The notes under the pieces are model-generated. The model did no database searches. It was given only the letters and a program-made list of their open reading frames with translations, and was not told the origin of the DNA. A DNA stretch of 64,000 nt, from positions 5,022,001 through 5,086,000 of the forward strand of contig NZ_CP129613.1 in NCBI RefSeq assembly GCF_030486405.1, given 5' to 3'. The stretch comes from Mycolicibacterium sp. HK-90. Lineage in GTDB: Bacteria; Actinomycetota; Actinomycetes; Mycobacteriales; Mycobacteriaceae. Shown here in pieces: positions 1 to 8,730 of this stretch. The position numbers and the translations under genes are program-made. Each line of letters opens with the position of its first letter. Position 1 is the first letter of the stretch.

Positions 1-252
1 GACTTCGACAAGTACACCGAGGACGCCGTCAAGCTGTTCAGCTCGACCGGCATCACCACGGCGTTCACCCACCTGGAGGGCTTTCCCGAGGACTGGAAGA
101 CCAACCCGGAGGCCTTCATCATGTTCGTTCGAGACCACCAGGTGCCCAGCTTCCTGGAGTATGGCGAGTACCCGTACGTGACGTCCGAGGAGGTCAAGAA
201 AGCCCTGCGGCTGAAGGCCGCCTTCTCCGACATGCTGGACCAGATGCAGTGA
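1..252 (+). CDS. Hypothetical protein, 3' end only
   Basis: The window opens inside this reading frame, so only the last 83 codons are seen, ending in TGA at 250-252. The visible part is soluble, acidic and rich in aromatic residues, with no membrane segment and no motif I recognise. Its stop overlaps the GTG start of the DyP peroxidase gene (GTGA-type overlap at 249-252), so the two are almost certainly translationally coupled and in one operon. That context suggests a role linked to the peroxidase or to redox or heme chemistry, but this is inference only. I do not recognise the family. Confidence 0.75.
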   Translation, partial: DFDKYTEDAVKLFSSTGITTAFTHLEGFPEDWKTNPEAFIMFVRDHQVPSFLEYGEYPYVTSEEVKKALRLKAAFSDMLDQMQ

Positions 253-1574
253 CAGCACTCGAATTCGACGACATCCAGCACATCATGCTGACCGGGACGC
301 CCCACCTGACCGGTCGGTACGAGTTCCTGTCGTTCGACACTCCCGCAGCGGGGCAAGCTTGGCTGGCCGAGATGGTTCCCCTCGTACAGTCCGCAACCGA
401 CGTCCGCGAGACGGTCAACGTCTTCAAGCGGTGGGTCAACCTGGCGTTCACCTGGAACGGGTTGCGCGCCTTGGGCCTCGACGAGGAATCGCTGGCGAGC
501 TTCCCTGACGAGTTCCGCGAAGGCATGGCATCGCGGGCCGACATCCTCGGGGACATCGGCGCGGCCGCACCCGAACACTGGGTGGGCGGGCTCGCCGGCG
601 ACGATCTGCACGCGATCGTCATCCTGTTCGCCCGGGACGAGGAGGAGCGCATTCGGTGCGTCGGCGAGCACGACGCACTGCTGGCCCGCTGCCCCGGGGT
701 GCGGTCACTGTCGCACCTGGATTTGGCCGCCACCGCACCGTTCGAGTACGACCACGATCACTTCGGCTATCGCGATCCGGTGTCACAGCCGCAGATCGAA
801 GGTTCCGGGGAAGTGCCGATACCTGGATCGGGCGGCCCGCTGGCACCGGGAGAGTTCCTCCTCGGCTATCCGGACGAGGAGGGACTGGTCTCGAACCAGC
901 CCAAGCCCGAGGTGCTTTCGCGCAACGGCAGCTACGTGGCGTACCGCAGGCTGGAGGAACACGTCGGGGTCTTCCGCGACTATCTGAAGCAGAACGCCGA
1001 GGGTGAGGAAAGCCAGGAGCTGCTCGCCGCCAAGTTCATGGGCCGCTGGCGCAGTGGCGCACCGTTGGTGCTGGCACCAGAACGCGACGATCCGGAACTG
1101 GGTGCGGATCCGATGCGTAACAACGATTTCGACTACGGCACGATGGATCCGTACGGCTATGCCTGCCCGCTCGGCTCCCACGCACGTCGGCTCAACCCCC
1201 GTGATACCGAACCGAATCCGAATCGGCGCAGGCTGATCCGGCGCAGCGGCACCTACGGTCCGGCGCTGCCCGAAGGGGTACCGGACGACGGGGTGGAACG
1301 CGGCGTCGGGATGTTCCTGATCTGCGCCAGCCTGGTGCGTCAGTTCGAGTTCGCGCAGAACGTCTGGATCAACGACACGGCGTTCCAAGAGCTCGGCAAC
1401 GAACACGATCCCATCTGCGGCACTCAAGACGGCACGCTGGATTTCACGATCCCGAAGCGACCGATCCGGAAGGTACACAAGGGTTTACCGGCATTCACCA
1501 CCCTGAGGGGCGGGGCGTACTTCTTCCTGCCCGGCCTCAGCGCACTGCGCTACCTAGCCACTCTCCCCAACTAA
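249..1574 (+). CDS. DyP-type heme peroxidase
   Basis: A 441-aa protein of the dye-decolourising peroxidase family, which uses H2O2 and a b-type heme to oxidise organic substrates. The proximal heme-ligand region is visible as GSHARRLNPRD, with the His near residue 311, matching the family's H-x-R-x-x-N-P-R signature. The distal Asp lies in FGYRDPVSQP (Asp near residue 176). The usual GxxDG motif therefore reads GYRDP, a divergent form. No signal peptide or Tat motif is present, so the protein is likely cytoplasmic, unlike the Tat-exported EfeB at 53749-55068. The GTG start overlaps the stop of the preceding gene. The family is clear; the substrate is unknown. Confidence 0.88.
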   Translation: MTALEFDDIQHIMLTGTPHLTGRYEFLSFDTPAAGQAWLAEMVPLVQSATDVRETVNVFKRWVNLAFTWNGLRALGLDEESLASFPDEFREGMASRADILGDIGAAAPEHWVGGLAGDDLHAIVILFARDEEERIRCVGEHDALLARCPGVRSLSHLDLAATAPFEYDHDHFGYRDPVSQPQIEGSGEVPIPGSGGPLAPGEFLLGYPDEEGLVSNQPKPEVLSRNGSYVAYRRLEEHVGVFRDYLKQNAEGEESQELLAAKFMGRWRSGAPLVLAPERDDPELGADPMRNNDFDYGTMDPYGYACPLGSHARRLNPRDTEPNPNRRRLIRRSGTYGPALPEGVPDDGVERGVGMFLICASLVRQFEFAQNVWINDTAFQELGNEHDPICGTQDGTLDFTIPKRPIRKVHKGLPAFTTLRGGAYFFLPGLSALRYLATLPN

Positions 1575-1583
1575 GGAGGCATC

Positions 1584-2600
1584 ATGACCACCTCTCTTTC
1601 ATACGCCCGCACCTACAACCAGGCCCACATCGACCGTCCGCGCAACGGCAAACGTCGCGTGTCCATCTACTGGTCGTGGAGCTACCCGTGGGAGGTCCAG
1701 CGCGACCCCGCGCTGCTGTACAACCGGTACTCGACGATGACAGAGGTACGGCTGGCGACGTGGCCGGCCTACGAAACACCCGAGTACAGCCCCAAGGAGT
1801 TCCTGCAGGGCATCGACGGAACGCTGGAGCTGTTCCACCGCTCCTCGTTGCTGTTCCAGGATGTGGCCGGCGAGGCCACCGGGCACCCGGTGGCGGTGTT
1901 CCAGCGGGTCGATCAGGCCGGGTACCGGCTGCCGATCGATGAACGCATCCTGAATGACACCGACACCCTGATGATCTTCGGCCTGGACCATCTGCTCGGC
2001 GACGAGGCCGCCACCGAAGAAGAGATCGCCGCGATCCAGCAGTGGTTGAAGCGCGAAGGCACCTGCCTGATGCTGGCACCGCACCACGACGTCGGGTTCA
2101 CCGACGACAAAGAGCAGCAGCAGATGGAGTACCTGCACCACGGCGATCCGCTGACACCGCGGATCCAGCGCTTCAGCGGCTACGCCCGGTCGCTACTGAC
2201 CGGGCTGAACATCCCGGTGCACAACACCTGGGGTCTGCGACCCGCCACGGTCGAGGGCACCAGACAGATTGTGCCGCTCAATACCTTCCGTGATCTTGAT
2301 ACGGCGGGGCTGTTGCGCGACGTCAGCACGCTGGCCCTGCATCCGCACCTGCCGCACTACGAGCTGACCGCGCCGGAGGGGCCGGAACTGCGGGTGCTGG
2401 GCCGGCAACCGATCGACATGACCCGGCCGCATCCGTTCACCTTGGCGGGCAACACCGAGTTCAATGCACTGATCCACATGCCGCCGTCCGGTGACCGCGC
2501 CGGCGACATCGTGCTCGTGGACTCGACGCACTTCACGACGTTGTTCGGCGCCAGTGACAGCCTGAAGTCCTTCTGGCGCAACCTCGTGACGATGGCCTGA
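1584..2600 (+). CDS. Conserved hypothetical protein in the peroxidase operon
   Basis: A 338-aa soluble protein that I cannot assign to a named family. It starts 10 nt after the peroxidase stop and has a strong ribosome site (AAGGAGG at about 1574-1580) before the ATG. There is no signal peptide or transmembrane segment. The central part (roughly residues 125-165) reads as a strand, an acidic loop and a helix ending in a Gly-containing strand, followed by LAPHHDVGF. This faintly resembles class I glutamine-amidotransferase-like or ThuA-like folds, an inference only. Its fixed place between a DyP peroxidase and a transporter suggests it acts with the peroxidase. Confidence 0.7.
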   Translation: MTTSLSYARTYNQAHIDRPRNGKRRVSIYWSWSYPWEVQRDPALLYNRYSTMTEVRLATWPAYETPEYSPKEFLQGIDGTLELFHRSSLLFQDVAGEATGHPVAVFQRVDQAGYRLPIDERILNDTDTLMIFGLDHLLGDEAATEEEIAAIQQWLKREGTCLMLAPHHDVGFTDDKEQQQMEYLHHGDPLTPRIQRFSGYARSLLTGLNIPVHNTWGLRPATVEGTRQIVPLNTFRDLDTAGLLRDVSTLALHPHLPHYELTAPEGPELRVLGRQPIDMTRPHPFTLAGNTEFNALIHMPPSGDRAGDIVLVDSTHFTTLFGASDSLKSFWRNLVTMA

Positions 2601-2605
2601 CCAAG

Positions 2606-3442
2606 GTGGACGTGAAGGATCTCCTCCTACAGGGCTCGAACATCGCCGTCGTCTTCTTCGTCGTCTCGAGCACTCTGGCCGTCGGTCTGAGCCTGACCGT
2701 CGGCCAGATCCTGGCCCCGCTGAAGAACGTTCGTCTGGTTGCGTTGTCCCTGGCGGCGAACTTCGTGCTGGCGCCGCTGGCCGCGTTCGGACTGTGGAAG
2801 GCGTTCGGCCTCGACGAACCGCTCGGGATCGGCCTGCTGCTGTGCGGGCTCGCGGCCGGCGCTCCGTTTCTGATCAAGCTCGCCGAGTTCGCCAGGGCCG
2901 ACATGGCTTTCGCGGTGGGCTTGATGGTGCTGCTGATGGTTGTCACCGTGGGCTACGTGCCACTGGTATTGCCGATCTTCGTCGCCGGCACCGCGGTCAA
3001 CCCCGCACAGATCGCGGTGTCCCTCGTGGTGCTGATGCTCATCCCGCTGGCCGCGGGCCTGCTGCTGCGGGCCCGCGGCGCCGGGATGGCCGCCCGAATC
3101 CGGCCTGCGGTCGGAAAGGTGTCGACCGTCAGCATGATTCTGGTGATCGTGTTGACCATCGCGGCCCATTTCAACAGCGTGCTATCGGTTTTCGGCACGT
3201 TCGGAATCCTGGCGGCCATCGTGTACACGGTGATCTGCGCCGGGATCGGGTGGCTGCTGGGCGGCCGCGGGGCGCGGGATGTGCTGGCGTTGGGAACCGC
3301 TCAACGCAACGCCGCCGCGGCCTTCGTGGTGGCCGGGCAGAACTTCGCCGACCCCAAGGTGGTCGTGATGATCACCGTGGTGTTGATCGTCGAGTTCCTG
3401 ATGTTGTTGCCGTTCGCGAGGCGGCTCGCCCGGCGTCGCTGA
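2606..3442 (+). CDS. BASS-type (bile acid:Na+ symporter family) membrane transporter
   Basis: A 278-aa integral membrane protein with about eight to nine hydrophobic helices. It contains the polar signature region of bile acid:sodium symporter-like proteins near the end (GTAQRNAAAAFVVAGQNF, about residues 230-247). The family moves organic anions with sodium; the substrate here is unknown. The GTG start lies 6 nt after the previous stop, so this is the fourth gene of the peroxidase operon. Its last 71 bp overlap the 3' end of the convergent MalT-like regulator gene. Confidence 0.8.
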   Translation: MDVKDLLLQGSNIAVVFFVVSSTLAVGLSLTVGQILAPLKNVRLVALSLAANFVLAPLAAFGLWKAFGLDEPLGIGLLLCGLAAGAPFLIKLAEFARADMAFAVGLMVLLMVVTVGYVPLVLPIFVAGTAVNPAQIAVSLVVLMLIPLAAGLLLRARGAGMAARIRPAVGKVSTVSMILVIVLTIAAHFNSVLSVFGTFGILAAIVYTVICAGIGWLLGGRGARDVLALGTAQRNAAAAFVVAGQNFADPKVVVMITVVLIVEFLMLLPFARRLARRR

Positions 3443-5636
3443 GGAGGCCGAGTCGGTCGGCCTCGGCCACCGCAGCGGCGCGGGAAGAGACGCCCAGCTT
3501 GCGGTAAATCGACTTCGCCTGGCTCTTCACGGTTTCGCGGCTGACGATCAACTCGTCCGCGATCCGCTGCAACGACAAGTGAGAAGCCAGGTGCGGTAGC
3601 AGGCGCAACTCCGCCGTCGTCAACGCCGGCCGGGCCCCACGGGCCGCTCGGGCCGCCGACAACGCCTCGATGTGGTCCAACCGGAGCCCGATGCCGACAG
3701 CATCGGGCTCCCGCCGTTGTGCACGATGCGCCGCGTCCAGATGGACGTCACACAGTTCGGTGTCGTCGATCTCGACGGCGGCGCCGGCGGCCAGCACATG
3801 CGCCATCAGCGCGGTGCGGGCCGACAGGTCACCCAGCCGGTCGACGAGCCGTTCGGTGGCGCGGACGGCCGCGCGCGCACCGGCCACGTCACCGCGTCGG
3901 GCTCGCACCAGCGCGTCGACCGCGTAGACCACCACCATCGGCACCAGGTCGGACAGGTCCCGCGAGTCGACGATCGAGCGCGCCGCGGTGGCGTGCTCGA
4001 CGGCGCCGGGCAGATCGCCGTCACTGAGGTCCAATGCGGCAAGGTGGGCCAGCGCCGCGGCCTGGAAGCCGGGCAGGTCCTCGATCACCGGGAGCGCCGA
4101 TTCCAGGGTGGCCCGCGCCTGCGCGGGTTCATCGACCATGGACAGCGCGGCACCTTTCATGACTGTAGCCGCACCCCACCACGGGTTGACCAGATGATCG
4201 CCTGCACGACAGACCGTTTCGGCGTGCCGGACGACCTCCCTCACCCCACCGACACCCAGCATCGAACCGATCAATGCGGCCGCCACCTCGACCGACGGCG
4301 TGCCGTCGGAGAGTGGTTCACCCGTATCGGCCTCGCTCGCCGTCAGCAACGACCGCTGGATCAACTCGGCGTCACCGGTCATCACACCCAGCCAGGCCCG
4401 CGCGATCGCGGCATCGGGATAATCGGTGAAGGTCTGCTCATCGATCAGACTGAGCCGGCGGGCCAGGACCCCGACCCGGCCGTCGACTCCCAGTCGCACC
4501 GCGTCGACTCCCACCAGTGCCGCCGCACGCCCACGGTCGTCGGCGGCCAGCGCCTGGACCAACGCACCGTCCACATCGCCGGCCTGCTCCAGCCGATCCG
4601 CGGCCTTGGCCGCCAACTCCCGGAACCTGTCCGGATCTCGGTCCCGCAGCCTCGCGCGCAACAGATCCCCGAATAGCTGGTGATACCGATACCAGATCCC
4701 CTGGGCGTCAAGGGAAACCAAAAACATGTTGCCCGAGCTCCTGATCGCGTCGAGCATCGCCGCCGAATCCGTGCGTCCCAGCAGCGCATCCAGTTCCTCG
4801 GCGCAAAACCGGTCCAGCACCGCCGATTCCATCAGGAAGGTGACGGTGCCGGATTCGAGCGCGCCGAGCACCTCCTCGACCAGATAATCGGCCAGCAACC
4901 GGTGCCGGCCGGTGACCACCTCAGCGGGTGCGCCGTCACGCAGCGCCAAGGCCGCCATCACCACTCCGGCCGCCCAGCCCTCACACTTGTCGAGCACCCG
5001 CGCAACGGTGGCCTTGTCGGCGCCGCCACCGACGGCCGCGAATGCCGCCGCGCCTTCCGAACCCGACAACTTCAGCTCCGGGACGCCGATCTCGGTGACC
5101 CGGCCCTCCATCCGGCGGCGCGCCAGGTCGAGCGCAGGCATCTGCCGACCGATCAACACCAGCGTCGTCGACTGCGGAGCCAGGCCCACCACCGCACGCA
5201 ACGTTTCTACGGCGGCGTTCGCCGTCAACTCGTGAACGTCGTCGAGCACCAGCACGACCGGCCCGCAGTTCTCCAGCGCGTGGACGAACGCCGGCACGAG
5301 TTGGGTTTCGGCGCGGCCAGCGCCCTGCAGGTACTGCAGCAGTGCCGGATCGACGGGCCTGACCACGTGCAACGCCGTGGTCAAGTGCAACAGCAGGTGT
5401 GCCGGGTCGTTGTCGAGATTGTCGAGCCGGGCCCAGGCAAACGGGCGTTCGTCGGCGTCGTCCCACTGCGTCACCACGGTGGTCTTGCCGTACCCGGCGG
5501 GGGCGGCCACCACGACCAGCCCGGTCCGACCCCGCAACATCCCGGTCACGGTCGGGCGGGGTACCCCGGTGCGGACGGCCGCCGGTGGTCCGACAGTCGC
5601 CACCGGAATGTGCACCGGCCAGGATCCCGCTACCAC
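3372..5636 (-). CDS. MalT-like (LAL family) LuxR-type ATP-dependent transcriptional regulator
   Basis: About 754 aa. The N-terminal part carries a Walker A motif (APAGYGKT, about residues 45-52) and a Walker B-like VVLVLDDVHE. A long helical region resembling the MalT winged-helix and TPR parts follows. The C-terminus has a LuxR-type helix-turn-helix (LTTAELRLL...IADELIVSRETVKSQ...YRKLGVSSR). This is the architecture of large ATP-binding regulators of the LuxR family. The open frame extends upstream to 5876, but that part would overlap the hydrolase gene and has unnatural Arg-rich composition. I therefore place the start at a GTG near 5636, uncertain by a few codons. The 3' end overlaps the convergent transporter by 71 bp. 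Effector and targets are unknown; the neighbouring hydrolase is a likely partner. Confidence 0.85.
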   Translation of the reverse strand: MVAGSWPVHIPVATVGPPAAVRTGVPRPTVTGMLRGRTGLVVVAAPAGYGKTTVVTQWDDADERPFAWARLDNLDNDPAHLLLHLTTALHVVRPVDPALLQYLQGAGRAETQLVPAFVHALENCGPVVLVLDDVHELTANAAVETLRAVVGLAPQSTTLVLIGRQMPALDLARRRMEGRVTEIGVPELKLSGSEGAAAFAAVGGGADKATVARVLDKCEGWAAGVVMAALALRDGAPAEVVTGRHRLLADYLVEEVLGALESGTVTFLMESAVLDRFCAEELDALLGRTDSAAMLDAIRSSGNMFLVSLDAQGIWYRYHQLFGDLLRARLRDRDPDRFRELAAKAADRLEQAGDVDGALVQALAADDRGRAAALVGVDAVRLGVDGRVGVLARRLSLIDEQTFTDYPDAAIARAWLGVMTGDAELIQRSLLTASEADTGEPLSDGTPSVEVAAALIGSMLGVGGVREVVRHAETVCRAGDHLVNPWWGAATVMKGAALSMVDEPAQARATLESALPVIEDLPGFQAAALAHLAALDLSDGDLPGAVEHATAARSIVDSRDLSDLVPMVVVYAVDALVRARRGDVAGARAAVRATERLVDRLGDLSARTALMAHVLAAGAAVEIDDTELCDVHLDAAHRAQRREPDAVGIGLRLDHIEALSAARAARGARPALTTAELRLLPHLASHLSLQRIADELIVSRETVKSQAKSIYRKLGVSSRAAAVAEADRLGLLSDAGRAASRTATTSGTRRSTPR

Positions 5637-5665
5637 GTCCAAATCGTAGGCCAGAACGCCGGACG

Positions 5666-6547
5666 CTAACCGGCTGCGAGCTCCTCGGCCGCGATGGCGA
5701 AGATCTCGTCGGCGCAGCCGATCGCCACGAAGTGGCCGGCGCCGTCGACGGGATGCCATACCGCTCCGGGCATCCGGTCGGCCACGGCACGGTTGATGGG
5801 GTCGGGAACCATTCGATCGTCCAGGCCCTGCCACAGGTGGACCGGCCGCTCGATCGACGACACGTCGAAAGACCATCGCCGGTACAGCAATTCAGCGTCC
5901 CGAACCAACCCGCTGCTGCCTTGTGCGAAGCACTCGGCGAATTCTTCGATGAGCACCGATTCGATCTCCGGTCGAAGCAGGAGCTGGCGGTCGTAGTCGT
6001 TGAGGCTGTCGCGCATCTTCTCCACAGCGCTGGCGCCGAAGCGCTTGGAAACAAAGCCGAGCCCGGCGTACATGAGCCGGAAGCCCGGCTTGAACCGCAG
6101 CGCGAGCCTCCCGCCAAAGGCGTCGATCCGGGACAGGTACTGCGATGCCGAGTTGTCACCGAACGCCCCGTAACTGCCGGGGGCGATGCTCGAAACGTGT
6201 CGCAGGCGGGTGGGGTCGATGTACGCGGCGGCGGCGAGTGCCCACGGGCCGCCTTCCGACCACCCGGTGACCCCGAATTCCTGATGTCCCAGTGCGTCGG
6301 CGACGGCGGTCAGGTCGGCGGCCCAGCCGGCGAAGGTGCGAGCCTTCTGCGGCGCGGACCCTCCCATGCCAGGGCGGTCGACACAGATCAACCGGAGGTG
6401 CTTCTCGGCTGCGGCCTCGGCGAAGAATCGCGCCTCATACCGGCTACCGGGACCGCCGTGATTGTGGATGACGAGTGGCCCGTGCGGATCGCCGACTTCG
6501 AGATAGGCGAGCTTGCGACCGTCCGGAGCCGTCACCACGCCAGACAT
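5666..6547 (-). CDS. Alpha/beta hydrolase
   Basis: A 293-aa alpha/beta-hydrolase-fold protein with all key elements. HGGPGS is the oxyanion-hole segment near residue 30. GWSEGG is the nucleophile elbow (Ser near residue 95). LDDRMVPD carries the acid, and GAGHF near the C-terminus carries the catalytic His. There is no signal peptide. The ATG is preceded by GGAGGGGG at good spacing. The family covers esterases, epoxide hydrolases, peptidases and others, and the exact reaction cannot be read from sequence. The gene lies just upstream of, and is co-oriented with, the MalT-like regulator. Confidence 0.88.
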   Translation of the reverse strand: MSGVVTAPDGRKLAYLEVGDPHGPLVIHNHGGPGSRYEARFFAEAAAEKHLRLICVDRPGMGGSAPQKARTFAGWAADLTAVADALGHQEFGVTGWSEGGPWALAAAAYIDPTRLRHVSSIAPGSYGAFGDNSASQYLSRIDAFGGRLALRFKPGFRLMYAGLGFVSKRFGASAVEKMRDSLNDYDRQLLLRPEIESVLIEEFAECFAQGSSGLVRDAELLYRRWSFDVSSIERPVHLWQGLDDRMVPDPINRAVADRMPGAVWHPVDGAGHFVAIGCADEIFAIAAEELAAG

Positions 6548-6593
6548 CCAGTCCCCCTCCTATGCTGGTGACAAGTATCCGGCGAATCGCCCC

Positions 6594-7742
6594 CTAGTGC
6601 GCAACCCCCTTCTGCTTCAGATGCGGCGCCAGGCCGAACTTCTCAACGACCGTCAGCCAATCCGCTCCCGACACCACGTAGTGAGCTCGTTCATCGGCGC
6701 GCATCGGCACGTCGTCGCTCCACCAGAACCGATGGTTGATGCCGCTCACACTGTCGCGGCATCCGATGGTCAGTGGCTGCAGACCTGGGACGGTCACGAC
6801 CATGTACGGCATCTTGCCCCAATAGTTACCCAGGAGGTCGCTCAGGAACGAACCGCCCGAAGCCCAGAAGGAATGCCAGGTCGAGGGCCGGTACATCACC
6901 GGTGCCGCGGTCACCTGCGCAGGCGGGACCGATGCGATGACCTCGTTGGTGTTCGGGTCGATCACCCGGATGGCTTCTGCACCAACATCTATCGCGAGCC
7001 GGGGCTGGCCGATCGACTCGAGGAACTGCTTCTTCTTCCCCATCGAGAACCAGCCGATCTCCTGGACCAGCAAGGGATTGGCGAACAGCAGGCAATGGGT
7101 CGGCTCGCCGGCCGCCGGCTCGCGCACATCGAGCGCTCCGCGGCCGGAGGCGGCGGCCAGAATCTCCTCGAACTCGGGGGCCGAAACCGAGGCGTCGATG
7201 TCCACCGGCAGGCCGTAGCCGACATCCGGGGCGTCCAGCCGGGTTCCGCGAGCAACGCGATGATCTCGTCCGCCGAGAATGAACCGGCGCGAGCCGCAGT
7301 GCAGGTGCAGTGCCGTTCCCATGGTCATGCCGCCGCTCATCCCCCAGGTGCCCAGCTTCGCGTCACCAAAGGAGTAGACCTCGCCCGGACGCGTGTTCAC
7401 GGTCAGGCCATCGCTCGTGACCGAGACGACGATCTTCCGTTGGCGCGACCACCAATACCAGGCGACGGCACCGCCGATCAGGACGATGAAACAGCCGATA
7501 CGAAACCCGTTCCCCGCGGCTGCCTGAACCCACTCGGCACGGCCGTTGGTGAGTGACTGCACTCCCAGCCACAGCGCGATCAGTACACCCGTGAACGCAA
7601 GAACGCCCACCACCATGAACAGTTGAGACCGGACCGGGTTCGTCTGCCACGCAGGCGACGTCCTGGAGGCCACTTTGGAACCGACGAACGGGGGCTGTGC
7701 CACGAGCTGGCGTGCCCCGGCAGCCGTATCGTTGACGTTCAT
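6594..7742 (-). CDS. Membrane-anchored conserved hypothetical protein
   Basis: A 382-aa protein starting at the ATG for MNVNDTAAG. An upstream open frame exists, but it runs through the adjacent secreted-protein gene. Two hydrophobic helices (about residues 40-62 and 80-98) anchor a soluble C-terminal region of about 280 residues with many Gly and Trp and a segment resembling membrane-associated PH-like proteins (WWSRQRKIVVSVTSDGLTV). The function is unknown. It lies 8 nt downstream of the small secreted protein gene (7751-8080) and is probably co-transcribed with it. Confidence 0.7.
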   Translation of the reverse strand: MNVNDTAAGARQLVAQPPFVGSKVASRTSPAWQTNPVRSQLFMVVGVLAFTGVLIALWLGVQSLTNGRAEWVQAAAGNGFRIGCFIVLIGGAVAWYWWSRQRKIVVSVTSDGLTVNTRPGEVYSFGDAKLGTWGMSGGMTMGTALHLHCGSRRFILGGRDHRVARGTRLDAPDVGYGLPVDIDASVSAPEFEEILAAASGRGALDVREPAAGEPTHCLLFANPLLVQEIGWFSMGKKKQFLESIGQPRLAIDVGAEAIRVIDPNTNEVIASVPPAQVTAAPVMYRPSTWHSFWASGGSFLSDLLGNYWGKMPYMVVTVPGLQPLTIGCRDSVSGINHRFWWSDDVPMRADERAHYVVSGADWLTVVEKFGLAPHLKQKGVAH

Positions 7743-7750
7743 CGTGTGCC

Positions 7751-8080
7751 CTAGTAGCAGCCGCGGGTGTCGAGCAACGAGCACGGCCCCACCGGACCGC
7801 GGTTGTCTCCCGGCGGGTTCGGCCCGTCCCAGATCGTCGGAGAGACGTTCCCCTGGCCAAAGTTGACGGAGTACCAGCTGTGGCACACATTCCAGTCCCA
7901 GTTCGGCGGGCCGGGGGAATTGAACGGGCCACCAGGCCCGCCACCGGGGTCGTCGCCCGGGCACCAGGTGTACGGGCCGGACGGCGGGGCGGCCTGCGCG
8001 ATGCCGGCGCCCAGATCGAGGACCGTCAGGCTCAGTCCGGCCGCCGCCACCGCCATCACGAACTGCGAGATTCGCTTCAT
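7751..8080 (-). CDS. Small secreted Pro/Gly/Trp-rich protein
   Basis: A 109-aa protein with a classical signal peptide (MKRISQFVMAVAAAG... ending near AQA-APP, about residue 33). The mature part is short and rich in Pro, Gly, Trp and Cys (CPGDDPGGGPGG, NWDWNVCHSWYS, CSLLDTRGC). The four cysteines suggest two disulfides. GAAGGGAAC precedes the ATG as a ribosome site. This type of small exported protein is common in mycobacteria and has no known function. It is the first gene of a likely two-gene unit with 6594-7742. Confidence 0.75.
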   Translation of the reverse strand: MKRISQFVMAVAAAGLSLTVLDLGAGIAQAAPPSGPYTWCPGDDPGGGPGGPFNSPGPPNWDWNVCHSWYSVNFGQGNVSPTIWDGPNPPGDNRGPVGPCSLLDTRGCY

Positions 8081-8173
8081 GGTTGTTCCCTTCGCGAGGC
8101 GTTGCTCTCGTGGGAACATCGTGAGATCCGGGCGGCAGCCACGGATGGGGTAACGAACTACCCCATTTTCGCT

Positions 8174-8595
8174 CTAGGACAACTTCGTCAAGGTGAACGG
8201 GAACCGATCGCTGCGTTCGGCCGGACCACAGTCGCTGGCTTCCCAGGTGGCGAACCCAGAGCCGGTCAGCGTCGCGTCGTCCCACGACAGGGTGCGTGAC
8301 GCAACCAGCGGAGTGCCCTCACAGTCCCCGGCGTCCGGCCACGGGCTCACCATCGTCACCGCCCGCCCTCCAGGCGGGCCTGACCGCCGTAGGGCGCCCA
8401 CGTCGCGCCACCGGTGGCGGCCACCTCGGCGCAGCCAGGACCACATGATGTCACCGTCCAGGTGCTCCACGTCGACGGGCCGTCGTGGTCATAGCGGTAG
8501 GTGCCGCTGAAATCGTCCGCAGCCGCCGGGCTCGCGAAACCGACCGCGCTTCCGGCGAGCACCATCGCCGGAACAATGCCCATGACAAGCCTCAT
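8174..8595 (-). pseudogene. Small secreted protein gene interrupted by a frameshift
   Basis: Two overlapping minus-strand frames together form one sensible exported protein. The 5' part starts at ATG 8595 after AAGGAGTGCG and encodes a signal peptide (MRLVMGIVPAMVLAG...AAADDF) and FSGTYRYDHDGPSTWS...VAATGGATWAPYGG. The 3' part continues in the other frame as TMVSPWPDAGDCEGTPLVAS...WEASDCGPAERSDRFPF. The switch falls near 8355-8375 at a GC-rich inverted repeat (GCCCGCC-tgga-GGGCGGGC). One missing base would restore a single protein of about 140 aa. This is either a true frameshift or a sequencing error at the hairpin. Confidence 0.65.
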
Positions 8596-8730
8596 CGCAC
8601 TCCTTGAATTCAACCCCGACCCACAGATGATCGGGCAGAGCATCTCACACGAACGTGCCGCGGGCACAGGGAGATTGACGTGCCGATCACCGACCCGGTG
8701 CGCGATCCGTTAGCTGGTAGCCACCCGCCG

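Noticed and set aside
5637..5876. N-terminal extension of the MalT-like regulator
   Set aside because: The stretch overlaps the hydrolase gene and is Arg-rich nonsense in composition; the regulator more likely starts at GTG 5636.
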